DNA of 7,125 nucleotides from NCBI GenBank assembly GCA_903929065.1, contig CAIYTJ010000507.1, forward strand, positions 1-7,125, read 5' to 3'. Of this stretch, positions 1 to 6,540 are shown piece by piece (the first letter of the stretch is position 1; each line of letters opens with the position of its first letter). A program made the position numbers and the translations under genes. Origin of the DNA: an uncultured Bacteroidales bacterium (GTDB taxonomy: Bacteria > Bacteroidota > Bacteroidia > Bacteroidales > Paludibacteraceae). The notes under the pieces are model-generated. The model was given only the letters and a program-made list of their open reading frames with translations, was not told where the DNA came from and did no database searches.

Positions 1-1087
1 CAACTGCACCATGCGGATCGAGCAAATATCCCGTTTCCTGATAGCAGTTTTTCAATGTTTCTGCAATTTGTTCGTCGTTGTAACTAACTCCACTAATTTC
101 GGAAGAGATGGCTTTATGTGAGCCATCGTATAAATCGAGAACGCGTGCAAAATTGCTCGGGTCACCCACATCCATGGCATTGGCAATGGTAGAAATGGAA
201 GGACGTGGTTTGTATTCACCGGTTTGAAGATATTGCAGGAAAATATCGTTGCGGTTATTAGCAGCAATAAAATGCTCCACAGGTAATCCCATCTTTTTTG
301 CAAATAATCCGGCAGTGATATTTCCAAAATTACCACTCGGAACGCACATCACCAGATTATCGGCTTTTCCAAGCTTTTTCAATTGGGCATATGCATAAAA
401 ATAATAGAATGATTGCGGCAGAAAACGGGCGACATTGATGGAGTTGGCTGAGGTAAGTTTCAGTTTAGCATTCAGTTCTTCGTCCATAAAAGCTGATTTT
501 ACCAGCGCCTGACAATCGTCAAAAGTTCCATCCACTTCCAAAGCAGTTATATTTTGTCCAAGCGTGGTAAACTGGCATTCCTGAATCGGACTTACCAATC
601 CTTTCGGATAAAGCACATACACATGAATGCCTTTAACACCCAAAAACCCGTTAGCAACAGCACTTCCCGTATCGCCCGAAGTGGCCACCAGCACATTTAC
701 TTTTGTGTCATTTTGTTTCTGAATAAAATAACCCAGTAAGCGTGACATAAACCGTCCGCCAACATCTTTAAAAGCCAAAGTTGGTCCGTGGTACAACTCC
801 AGACTGTAGATATTGCCATTTACATGCACCAACGGTACATCGAAATTCAAGGTTTCGTACACAATTTTCTTCAACGCTCCGGCTTCCACATCTTCGCCAA
901 AGAAAGCATCTGCCACTACATAAGCCATTTCCTGAAACGAGAGTGTTTCAATCGAATCAAAAAACGACTGAGGCAATTTCTTAATTTCATTCGGCATGAA
1001 AAGCCCTTTATCCTCGGCTAATCCTTTCACTACGGCGTCCTGCAAACTGACGCCACTTACTTTTTTATTGGTACTGTAATATTTCAT
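1..1087 (-). CDS. thrC: Threonine synthase, 3' end cut off by the window edge
   Basis: This PLP enzyme converts O-phospho-L-homoserine to L-threonine and phosphate, the last step of threonine synthesis, in the cytoplasm. The frame is open from the ATG at 1085-1087 to the left edge and gives 362 residues; the family is usually about 430, so roughly the last 70 are missing. The PLP lysine is K107 in GPTLAFKD, the same number as in E. coli ThrC. Other family motifs are ATSGDTGSA (135-143), SANSIN (213-218), PSGNFGN (250-256, phosphate/cofactor loop) and DPHGAV (357-362). The N-terminus MKYYSTNKKVSG is typical, which supports this start. There is no Shine-Dalgarno sequence. The gene directly upstream is a probable homoserine kinase, so the two would catalyse consecutive steps. 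A palindromic repeat fills the gap and ends 8 bases before the start codon. I see no frameshift in the visible part. Confidence 0.97.
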   Translation of the reverse strand, partial: MKYYSTNKKVSGVSLQDAVVKGLAEDKGLFMPNEIKKLPQSFFDSIETLSFQEMAYVVADAFFGEDVEAGALKKIVYETLNFDVPLVHVNGNIYSLELYHGPTLAFKDVGGRFMSRLLGYFIQKQNDTKVNVLVATSGDTGSAVANGFLGVKGIHVYVLYPKGLVSPIQECQFTTLGQNITALEVDGTFDDCQALVKSAFMDEELNAKLKLTSANSINVARFLPQSFYYFYAYAQLKKLGKADNLVMCVPSGNFGNITAGLFAKKMGLPVEHFIAANNRNDIFLQYLQTGEYKPRPSISTIANAMDVGDPSNFARVLDLYDGSHKAISSEISGVSYNDEQIAETLKNCYQETGYLLDPHGAV

Positions 1088-1095
1088 TTTTTCTC

Positions 1096-1171
1096 ACCAC
1101 TAAGTCACTCAGAACACAAAGAAACACTGAGTTACTTTGTGCATTTTTAGTGAACTTAGTATTTTAGTGGT
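1096..1171. repeat. Imperfect palindromic intergenic repeat between the kinase-like gene and thrC
   Basis: The gap holds nested inverted repeats. ACCACTAA (1096-1103) is complementary to TTAGTGGT (1164-1171). ACTAAGTCACT (1099-1109) pairs with AGTGAACTTAGT (1149-1160) with one bulged base. CACAAAG (1115-1121) pairs perfectly with CTTTGTG (1135-1141), leaving a 13-base loop. An alternative short pair is ACTCAG (1107-1112) with CTGAGT (1127-1132). The words CACTAA, CACAAAG and TTTGTG resemble degenerate intergenic palindromes that I recall from many Bacteroidota and other Gram-negative genomes; this comparison is from memory. The right arm overlaps the last codons and stop of the upstream gene, and the left arm ends 8 bases before the thrC ATG. 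There is no run of T after it, so it is not a classical terminator. It could fold in the mRNA between the two genes. Confidence 0.7.
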
Positions 1172-2372
1172 TAATAAGTTCTTTCATAAATTCATCGCCT
1201 TTCAGCAATCCATAACTTCCTTTTTCAGCAGCAAATTCATCGTAAATTGTTACATTATCCGGTTTTTCTGTTGGATTGAAAATAATAAACGGCACTGGTG
1301 AATTGGTATGCGTTTTATAAACACAGGGCGTTGGATGATCAGGCAAAATGGCTATTGTTACAGGTTCATTCCACGTTGATACTTCATCAAAAATCGGTTT
1401 TACAACGCGTGAATCCAGGTATTCAATCGTTTGTATTTTCAATTCCACATCGCCTTCGTGTCCGGCTTCATCACTGGCTTCGATATGCAAATATACAAAA
1501 TCATTTTCCCGCAAAGCATCAATGGCAGCTTGCGCTTTACCTTCATAATTTGTGTTGTAAAGACCCGTTGCGCCTTCTACTTCAATCACTTTTAGTCCTG
1601 CATAAACGCCGATTCCTTTAATCAAATCAACGGCTGAAATAACTGCTCCGCTCTTCAAATTGTAGGTTTCCAGCAATGTTTTCATTTCCGGTTTATAACC
1701 CGGCGACCACGGCCAAATGCTGTTGGCTTTATCTTTTCCGGCAGCAGCGCGTTTCAGGTTAACCGGATGATTTTCCAGTAAAGTCTGCGAACGCAAAATC
1801 AAATGATTCAATAAATCAGCTGTTTTCTGCGCTTCAGGAGTTTCAACCTGAATCATTACTTCCGAAAACAGAGTTCCCGGAACATCGTGCGGTGGAGTGC
1901 AAATCAAATTCTTATTTCCACCTTTTACTTTTAATAAATGTCGGTAAGAAACGCCCGGAAAGAAATTAATTACTTCATTTCCAAGTTCTTTTTGTAAGAA
2001 AAGAATCAGTTCAGTGGCTTCTTCATTGCTGATATGGCCGGCAGAGTGATTCTTTATTTTATTGTTTTCGATGCAAATCAGGTTGCAACGCATAGCCATT
2101 TCTCCTGATTCGATAATAACGCCCATACTTGCCGCCTCCAACGAACCACGGCCTTCGAAAACTTTATTTAAATCATAACCTAGAACACTCAAATTCGCAA
2201 TTTCACTTCCCGGCGCAAAGCCTGCGGGAATGGTGTCGAGCAATCCACTATTTCCCAAAGCAGCAATTTTGTCAATATTGGGTTTATTCGCCGCTTGCAA
2301 ACAGGTTTTATTTCCGAGTGAAGCTATCGGCTCATCAGCCATCCCATCGCCCAGAATAATAATATATTTCAT
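1164..2372 (-). CDS. Cofactor-independent phosphoglycerate mutase family protein, probable homoserine kinase
   Basis: This 402-residue protein belongs to the alkaline-phosphatase-like superfamily, close to archaeal-type ApgM mutases. Visible metal and catalytic signatures are GDGMAD (8-13, D9), PGSEIANLSVLGYD (54-67, with S56 as the likely active-site residue), HIEASDEAGHEGD (296-308, D301 and H305) and LPDHPTP (344-350 region, Asp-His pair). Databases usually name such proteins phosphoglycerate mutase. However, a subfamily (NCBIfam/TIGRFAM TIGR02535, proposed homoserine kinase) lies in threonine gene clusters of genomes lacking thrB. Here the next gene is thrC, and no thrB is in the window, so homoserine phosphorylation is the better guess; the sequence alone does not prove the substrate. 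The start ATG gives the expected N-terminus MKYIIILGDG. A 29-base gap separates it from the upstream phosphoesterase gene. Its last codons and stop lie in a palindromic repeat. Confidence 0.9.
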   Translation of the reverse strand: MKYIIILGDGMADEPIASLGNKTCLQAANKPNIDKIAALGNSGLLDTIPAGFAPGSEIANLSVLGYDLNKVFEGRGSLEAASMGVIIESGEMAMRCNLICIENNKIKNHSAGHISNEEATELILFLQKELGNEVINFFPGVSYRHLLKVKGGNKNLICTPPHDVPGTLFSEVMIQVETPEAQKTADLLNHLILRSQTLLENHPVNLKRAAAGKDKANSIWPWSPGYKPEMKTLLETYNLKSGAVISAVDLIKGIGVYAGLKVIEVEGATGLYNTNYEGKAQAAIDALRENDFVYLHIEASDEAGHEGDVELKIQTIEYLDSRVVKPIFDEVSTWNEPVTIAILPDHPTPCVYKTHTNSPVPFIIFNPTEKPDNVTIYDEFAAEKGSYGLLKGDEFMKELINH

Positions 2373-2401
2373 TGTTAAAGTTAAGTTGTAAAATTAAAAA
2401 A

Positions 2402-3427
2402 CTATTCCAAAAAATCTTTGTAATCAGGCAATGCGTCTTCGAATTTTTTAATAGTCTCAGCCAAAGTAGAATAGCTTTCACCACCGGCAGCATTTAAATG
2501 TCCACCACCGTTAAACAAATCGGCCGCCACTTTATTGGCCGGAAAAGTTCCTTGTGAGCGAAGCGAAATTTTGATTTTATCGGTGTCTTCACGCATGAAA
2601 ACCGAGAAATCAACACCGGAAATAGAAAGTGGAATGTTTACAAATCCTTCTGCATCACCGTTTTGAAAGTTAAACTGATACAATTCCTTGCCGGTTACCG
2701 TTATCAAAGCAGTTTTATATTCCGGAAAAACTTTCATTTTATGGAACAGGCAAAATCCCATCAGACGCAACCGGTCTTCGGAATAGGTATTGAAAACCTT
2801 GCGGTAAATATCGTCTTTATCGATGCCCAATTTGATTAATTCGGCAATAATTATGTAAATTTCCTGTCCGTTTGAATTATAGGTAAATCCGCCGGTATCG
2901 GTCATCATGCCGGTATATATGCATTCGGCACAAGCCAGATTGATTTTAGAAAAATCACCCATTCGGCAAATAAGCCTGAAAATGAGTTCGCTGGTTGATG
3001 AAATTTCCGGATACGAAATAGCTACCTTGGCAAAATCTGCCGGATGTAAGTGATGATCAACTAATATTTTCGGTGCTGATGCATTAATTACCGCATCAGC
3101 CATTTTAGCCATTCGGCTTGGCGTATTGAAATCGAGCGTGAAAATCAATTCGGCTGAATTTATTAATTCGTCAGATCGTTCTTTATAATTTTCATAGACC
3201 AACACACATTCTGCACCGGGCATCCAATTCAAAAAATTGGGAAATGGCGTAGGAACAATTACAACCGGTTCTTTTTCAATGGTCATGAGATAATGCCACA
3301 AAGCCAATGTCGAGCCCATTGCGTCTCCATCCGGACCAACATGTGCCACAATCACAATTTTTTCAGCTTTGTCAATTTCCTTTTTCACCTTAGTGATAAG
3401 TTCCTCGGCAATAATTTTTGAAATCAT
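2402..3427 (-). CDS. nrnA: DHH/DHHA1 phosphoesterase, NrnA-like (oligoribonuclease / pAp phosphatase)
   Basis: Enzymes of this family are Mn-dependent and degrade very short RNAs (nano-RNA); many also dephosphorylate 3'-phosphoadenosine 5'-phosphate. The 341-residue length fits. The N-terminal DHH domain has HVGPDGDAMGS (29-39; H29, D33, D35), an Asp in TLDFN (D99), the name-giving VDHH (123-126) and TDTGGF (176-181, D177), so the metal site looks complete. The C-terminal DHHA1 domain has SLRSQG (288-293) and the substrate-binding GGGHLNAAGG (307-316). The ATG at 3425-3427 is chosen because it follows a possible promoter by a short leader and gives a normal N-terminus. It lies 72 bases downstream of comEC and 29 bases upstream of the kinase-like gene, so it may join either transcript. 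Whether this protein acts on nano-RNA, pAp or both (or cyclic dinucleotide products) cannot be read from sequence. Confidence 0.92.
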   Translation of the reverse strand: MISKIIAEELITKVKKEIDKAEKIVIVAHVGPDGDAMGSTLALWHYLMTIEKEPVVIVPTPFPNFLNWMPGAECVLVYENYKERSDELINSAELIFTLDFNTPSRMAKMADAVINASAPKILVDHHLHPADFAKVAISYPEISSTSELIFRLICRMGDFSKINLACAECIYTGMMTDTGGFTYNSNGQEIYIIIAELIKLGIDKDDIYRKVFNTYSEDRLRLMGFCLFHKMKVFPEYKTALITVTGKELYQFNFQNGDAEGFVNIPLSISGVDFSVFMREDTDKIKISLRSQGTFPANKVAADLFNGGGHLNAAGGESYSTLAETIKKFEDALPDYKDFLE

Positions 3428-3449
3428 ATTTCAGGTTTTAAATTAAATG

Positions 3450-3457
3450 CAAAAGTA
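3450..3457 (-). promoter_or_regulatory. Possible -7 promoter box for the nrnA-like gene
   Basis: Read on the minus strand this is TACTTTTG, which matches the Bacteroidota -7 consensus TAnnTTTG. It lies 22 bases before the nrnA start codon, a normal distance for a short leader. No TTTG is found about 19 bases further upstream, so only half of the promoter is present. It would allow nrnA and the two threonine genes to be transcribed apart from rpe-comEC. Confidence 0.45.
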
Positions 3458-3499
3458 GCAAAAAAATACGATTTTGAGAGCTATTGGCAATCCGTGGAG

Positions 3500-5557
3500 T
3501 TAATCTTTAATATTCAGCATATAAGCACCGTTTTCGGCAACCGAATAAAATCCGATATTCCGTTCCAGACAGGCTTTCCGAATGTCGGTAGTGTACCATC
3601 GCGAAATGCTTTTATCAACAATAATTATTTGCGGGTGAACACAATCTAAAATTTCCTTTATTTTTGGCTTTAATCGGTTGCCAATAATCAGGTAATCAAG
3701 CTCGAGTGGCTTGTCAGTTGTTTTCTTTTTTAGAAAATCGTCAGTCAAAATCAACAGTTTCGAACCTTCAAAACTGCCAAATCCATCCGAGAACCAGTTG
3801 GTTTTATTAATAAAATGTGGTGATTCGAGCCTTTGCCTTTGCCAATAGTTTTTTGCAATCTTTTCAGCTTCTGTTGAATCTGTACTGAAAACAAAATTCT
3901 GACTTCCTTTTAAGAAATTGACATGTGTGTTTTTTTGTCCGGCAAAAACGATAATCCGTTTGCTTGTAATTGTTTGATAATTTGTTTGAAGGCTAAATAA
4001 ACATGTGACTAAAAGCGATGCCAAACCGACAAAAAGTGGAGCAAATTTCTTACTGAAATAATAACCTGAAAGACAAAAAATTGCCAGAAATAAAGTAAAA
4101 GTTTGTCGGATATCCAACGAAATATGCCAAACGGAGTAAGGTAAATTCTGAATAGTAATTATGAAATTGTTTAACAACCAAAGTGACCATTTCAGCACAA
4201 AACCAGCAGCCGTTGACAAATAAGGAATAGATGAAACAAATAATAATCCAATGGCCAAATAAATAATCAGGCTCGAAAGTGGAATGGCAATAAAATTGGT
4301 TATCAGGAAATAATTGGGGAATTGCTGGAAATAATAAAGCGTAAACGGAGCTGTTCCAAGTTGAGCTGCCAATGAAACCGAAAATGTTTCCCAGGTTATT
4401 TTTGCCAACTTATTCGTTGAGCTATATAATTTATTAACGATTGGTTGAAAGAAAATAATACTCAACACTGCTGCATAACTTAACTGAAAACCAACATCGT
4501 ACAAAAAATTAGGATTATAAACCAGCATGGCAAACATCGACATGAAAATTGTGTTGTAAATCTGAGATTTTCGGTTCAGACAATTGGCAAAAACGACAAA
4601 TGAAAACATCACCGCAGCACGAATTACTGCCGCCGACATGCCGGAAAGAAATGCATAACCCCACAAAAATGCAATTATCAAAATCGCTTTCAAAATCCGA
4701 AGCCCTTGTTTTTTGTCTAAAAAGCTAAGTAAAAATCCGATAACAACATAAATGACAGCAACGTGCATTCCGCTCACTGACAAAATATGAACTGTTCCGG
4801 TTGCACTATAACTTGCACGCAAATCAGGCTGTAAATCGTCCGTATAACCAAGTGTCAGAGCAGCTAAAACAGCAAACTCATCACCCTGTATGTTGAATTT
4901 ACGATAAATATTGAGCAAATAATTCCGCCATTTGTCAGATTCACGGCGTATTGAAAATGTTTCGTCTCGGTCGGTAGCTTGCCAGCTCCCGGAAGAAATA
5001 AAGGAAGTAGCACCAATTCCCTGGCGTTTTAAGTATGTAGCATAATCAAAGCTTTCAGGATTAAGAGGTCTTTCCGGCGGTGCAAATTCTGCTTCAACCA
5101 TCAACCGATCGCCAAATAAGATTTTTGATGCTGATTTATCTTTTTGGAAATATAAAATAGCCTGTCCATGAGCTGGTTGCCATATAGAATTATAAAATTG
5201 CAACACTTCGGCTTTACACATGATTGATTTTTCCTTTTCAACCGGTGGCGAACAAATTTCAACACGAAAAATTCCTTTTTGATGTAAAAGGTCGAATTCG
5301 TTTGTTTTTTCCTGATAAAAGCTCAGTAAATAACCCAGCGAGAAAAGAAACAAAAAAATCCCGCTGCCAAAAAGCCAACGGAATTGAAATTGCCGTTTCG
5401 GAGCACGAATTACGAACGACAAAAGAATTAGAAATAATGAAAAACCAAACATAGCAAGCAAACTCCACTGGAAAAACTCCACGAACCGGAAAGCGATAAT
5501 TCCCAGTATTAATGGAAGCAACAATCTGAAAAAAGGAGTTCGTTGCAAAAAGTCCAT
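3500..5557 (-). CDS. comEC: ComEC/Rec2 family DNA uptake channel protein
   Basis: ComEC is the inner-membrane channel that moves single-stranded DNA into the cytoplasm during natural transformation. The 685 residues show three N-terminal hydrophobic helices (about 10-28, 31-50, 62-80), then a soluble OB-fold-like DUF4131 region (about 85-200, with NPESFDYATYLKRQGIGA at 166-183). The polytopic Competence domain follows (about 225-500), with HILSVSGMHVAVIY (257-270), SGMSAAVIRAAVMF (305-318), DVGFQLSYAAVLSI (354-367), AQLGTAPFTLYYF (398-410) and NFIAIPLSS (421-429). The last 165 residues occupy the place of the metallo-beta-lactamase-like domain of long ComEC proteins but show no HxHxDH motif; only the terminal sheet pattern is recognisable (LDYLIIGN to GAYMLNI, 620-683). 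The start codon lies 3 bases after the rpe stop, so the two genes are probably co-transcribed and translationally coupled. Without other competence genes in view, transformability is not shown. Confidence 0.95.
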   Translation of the reverse strand: MDFLQRTPFFRLLLPLILGIIAFRFVEFFQWSLLAMFGFSLFLILLSFVIRAPKRQFQFRWLFGSGIFLFLFSLGYLLSFYQEKTNEFDLLHQKGIFRVEICSPPVEKEKSIMCKAEVLQFYNSIWQPAHGQAILYFQKDKSASKILFGDRLMVEAEFAPPERPLNPESFDYATYLKRQGIGATSFISSGSWQATDRDETFSIRRESDKWRNYLLNIYRKFNIQGDEFAVLAALTLGYTDDLQPDLRASYSATGTVHILSVSGMHVAVIYVVIGFLLSFLDKKQGLRILKAILIIAFLWGYAFLSGMSAAVIRAAVMFSFVVFANCLNRKSQIYNTIFMSMFAMLVYNPNFLYDVGFQLSYAAVLSIIFFQPIVNKLYSSTNKLAKITWETFSVSLAAQLGTAPFTLYYFQQFPNYFLITNFIAIPLSSLIIYLAIGLLFVSSIPYLSTAAGFVLKWSLWLLNNFIITIQNLPYSVWHISLDIRQTFTLFLAIFCLSGYYFSKKFAPLFVGLASLLVTCLFSLQTNYQTITSKRIIVFAGQKNTHVNFLKGSQNFVFSTDSTEAEKIAKNYWQRQRLESPHFINKTNWFSDGFGSFEGSKLLILTDDFLKKKTTDKPLELDYLIIGNRLKPKIKEILDCVHPQIIIVDKSISRWYTTDIRKACLERNIGFYSVAENGAYMLNIKD

Positions 5558-5560
5558 ACG

Positions 5561-6211
5561 CTATGAATTTAGCATGTCACGAATTGTATCTTTCGGGTTT
5601 GGAGTATTAAAAATGGCATTTCCGGCCACCAGCACATTCACACCGTGTTCAAATAATTTTGACGCATTTTCAAGATTAACGCCGCCATCAATTTCAATCA
5701 GGCAATTTGCATTTTTACGTTTCATAATTGCTCGTAATTCATCAATGCGATCATAACTGTTCTCGATAAATTTTTGACCGCCATAACCGGCAAAGACGGT
5801 CATCAATAGCACCATATCCACGTGATTTATATACGGTTCTAGAGAACTAACCGGGACATCGGGATTGATGGTAATTCCAACTTTTATTCCTTCAGCTCTA
5901 ATTAAATTGATAACTTCCTGAGGATTTTCTGCTGCTTCAAAATGAAATGTCAGCATTCCGGCACCGGCTTTAGCGAAGCGTTGAACATATTTTTCAGGAT
6001 GAACAATCATTATATGAACATCCAACATTTTGTTGCAATGTTTTTTTACCGCTTCAATCACAGGGAAACCAAATGAAATATTGGGGACAAAGCTTCCATC
6101 CATCACATCAATGTGCAACCATTCGGCTTCACTTGCATTAATCATTTCACATTCAGTTTTCAAATTGCCGAAATCGGCTGACAACAAAGATGGAGAAATT
6201 ATTTTTGTCAT
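5561..6211 (-). CDS. rpe: Ribulose-phosphate 3-epimerase
   Basis: This enzyme interconverts D-ribulose 5-phosphate and D-xylulose 5-phosphate in the pentose phosphate pathway. The 216-residue TIM barrel has the usual length. Visible motifs are ISPSLLSADF (5-14), WLHIDVMDGSFVPN (31-44; metal and catalytic H33 and D35), DVHIMI (64-69; H66), EIDGGV (173-178; catalytic D175) and the phosphate-binding VAGNAIF (195-201). The loop usually written MSVNPGFGGQ reads MTVFAGYGGQ (137-146), which keeps the glycines and Q but replaces Asn-Pro by Phe-Ala. The ATG at 6209-6211 gives the normal N-terminus and follows a consensus promoter with a leader of about 20 bases and no Shine-Dalgarno. It is the first gene of its unit and is followed by comEC after 3 bases. 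Confidence 0.97.
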   Translation of the reverse strand: MTKIISPSLLSADFGNLKTECEMINASEAEWLHIDVMDGSFVPNISFGFPVIEAVKKHCNKMLDVHIMIVHPEKYVQRFAKAGAGMLTFHFEAAENPQEVINLIRAEGIKVGITINPDVPVSSLEPYINHVDMVLLMTVFAGYGGQKFIENSYDRIDELRAIMKRKNANCLIEIDGGVNLENASKLFEHGVNVLVAGNAIFNTPNPKDTIRDMLNS

Positions 6212-6234
6212 ATTTGAGTTGTTTAATTTTGTTG

Positions 6235-6265
6235 CAAATATAATTATAAAAAAAAGACTTCCAAA
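6235..6265 (-). promoter_or_regulatory. Bacteroidota-type promoter for rpe-comEC
   Basis: On the minus strand the -33 box TTTG (6262-6265) is followed after exactly 19 bases by TATATTTG (6235-6242). This matches the Bacteroidota housekeeping consensus TTTG-N19-TAnnTTTG at every fixed position. Transcription would start near 6228-6230, giving a leader of about 20 bases before the rpe ATG. The -33 box is part of the loop and stem of the upstream terminator, and the terminator's T-tract lies in the spacer, so the two signals share DNA. Confidence 0.8.
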
Positions 6266-6285
6266 TACTTGGAAGTCTTTTTTTT
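6248..6285 (-). terminator. Strong intrinsic terminator after the small lysine-rich gene
   Basis: A perfect 17-bp inverted repeat (6248-6264 with 6269-6285) encloses a 4-base loop (6265-6268). The core stem is GACTTCCAA/TTGGAAGTC flanked by eight A and eight T on each side, so the read-out on the minus strand ends in eight U. The stem begins within the TAA stop of the small gene. By symmetry it could also stop transcription coming from the other direction. It separates the sigma factor/small gene unit from rpe. Confidence 0.88.
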
Positions 6286-6487
6286 AATTTAAATACCATT
6301 CAACGTACTGATTTTCTGTAATTCTTTCAGCCCTGTAAGATGAGGCAAATTGAAGAATTTTGTTTAATGTTTCTGTTTTTGGTTGAAAACATTTAGCGTT
6401 TTCAGCTTTTTTTTCAGTTTTGTTTAAATCAGTTTTGTTTTTTGAAGTAGAAAGTTTTTGCATAGGCACCTTATAAAATTTAAGCAT
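6284..6487 (-). CDS. Small lysine-rich protein of unknown function
   Basis: I do not recognise a named family. The 67-residue product has two parts: a basic, probably disordered N-terminal half (residues 1-36, rich in Lys, Thr, Asn) and a C-terminal helix-like segment TLNKILQFASSYRAERITENQYVEWYLN (roughly 40-67, here named by its ends T40 and N67). The pattern of a Thr-rich start, a hydrophobic Ile-Leu-x-Phe core, Ser-Tyr-Arg and a final Glu-x-x-Leu-Asn resembles short hypothetical proteins I recall from other Bacteroidota, which supports a real gene. Further support is the tight placement of its stop codon at the base of a strong terminator. The start may be the ATG at 6485-6487 or codon 9 (Met). 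It follows the sigma factor gene by 53 bases and is likely co-transcribed. There is no signal peptide or membrane segment. A link with the sigma factor is possible but unproven. Confidence 0.7.
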   Translation of the reverse strand: MLKFYKVPMQKLSTSKNKTDLNKTEKKAENAKCFQPKTETLNKILQFASSYRAERITENQYVEWYLN

Positions 6488-6540
6488 TTTATTATTAAAA
6501 CGCAGGCGCAGGCAAAATAGTATATATTGTATTAAATAAA

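Noticed and set aside
554..1021. Plus-strand and other-frame open frames opposite thrC, comEC and rpe
   Set aside because: They lie antisense to well-supported genes, have no family resemblance and show the low-complexity composition expected of shadow frames.
1116..1127. TTTCTTTG on the minus strand as a thrC promoter -7 box
   Set aside because: It misses the A of TAnnTTTG, lacks a -33 box and lies within the palindromic repeat, whose composition explains the match.
2373..2401. TAATTTTA on the minus strand as a promoter for the kinase-like gene
   Set aside because: It lacks the final G of the -7 box and has no -33 partner; the 29-base gap fits co-transcription with the upstream gene.
3428..3499. 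Possible terminator after comEC (ATTGGCAAT region)
   Set aside because: The palindrome is only about four base pairs and no T-tract follows it on the transcribed strand.
6501..6519. GC-rich direct repeat (CGCAGG twice) beside a TATTTTG near-match to a -7 box before the small gene
   Set aside because: The box is one base short of TAnnTTTG and no -33 TTTG lies upstream. The repeat is only two units and forms no clear hairpin. Co-transcription with the sigma gene is simpler.
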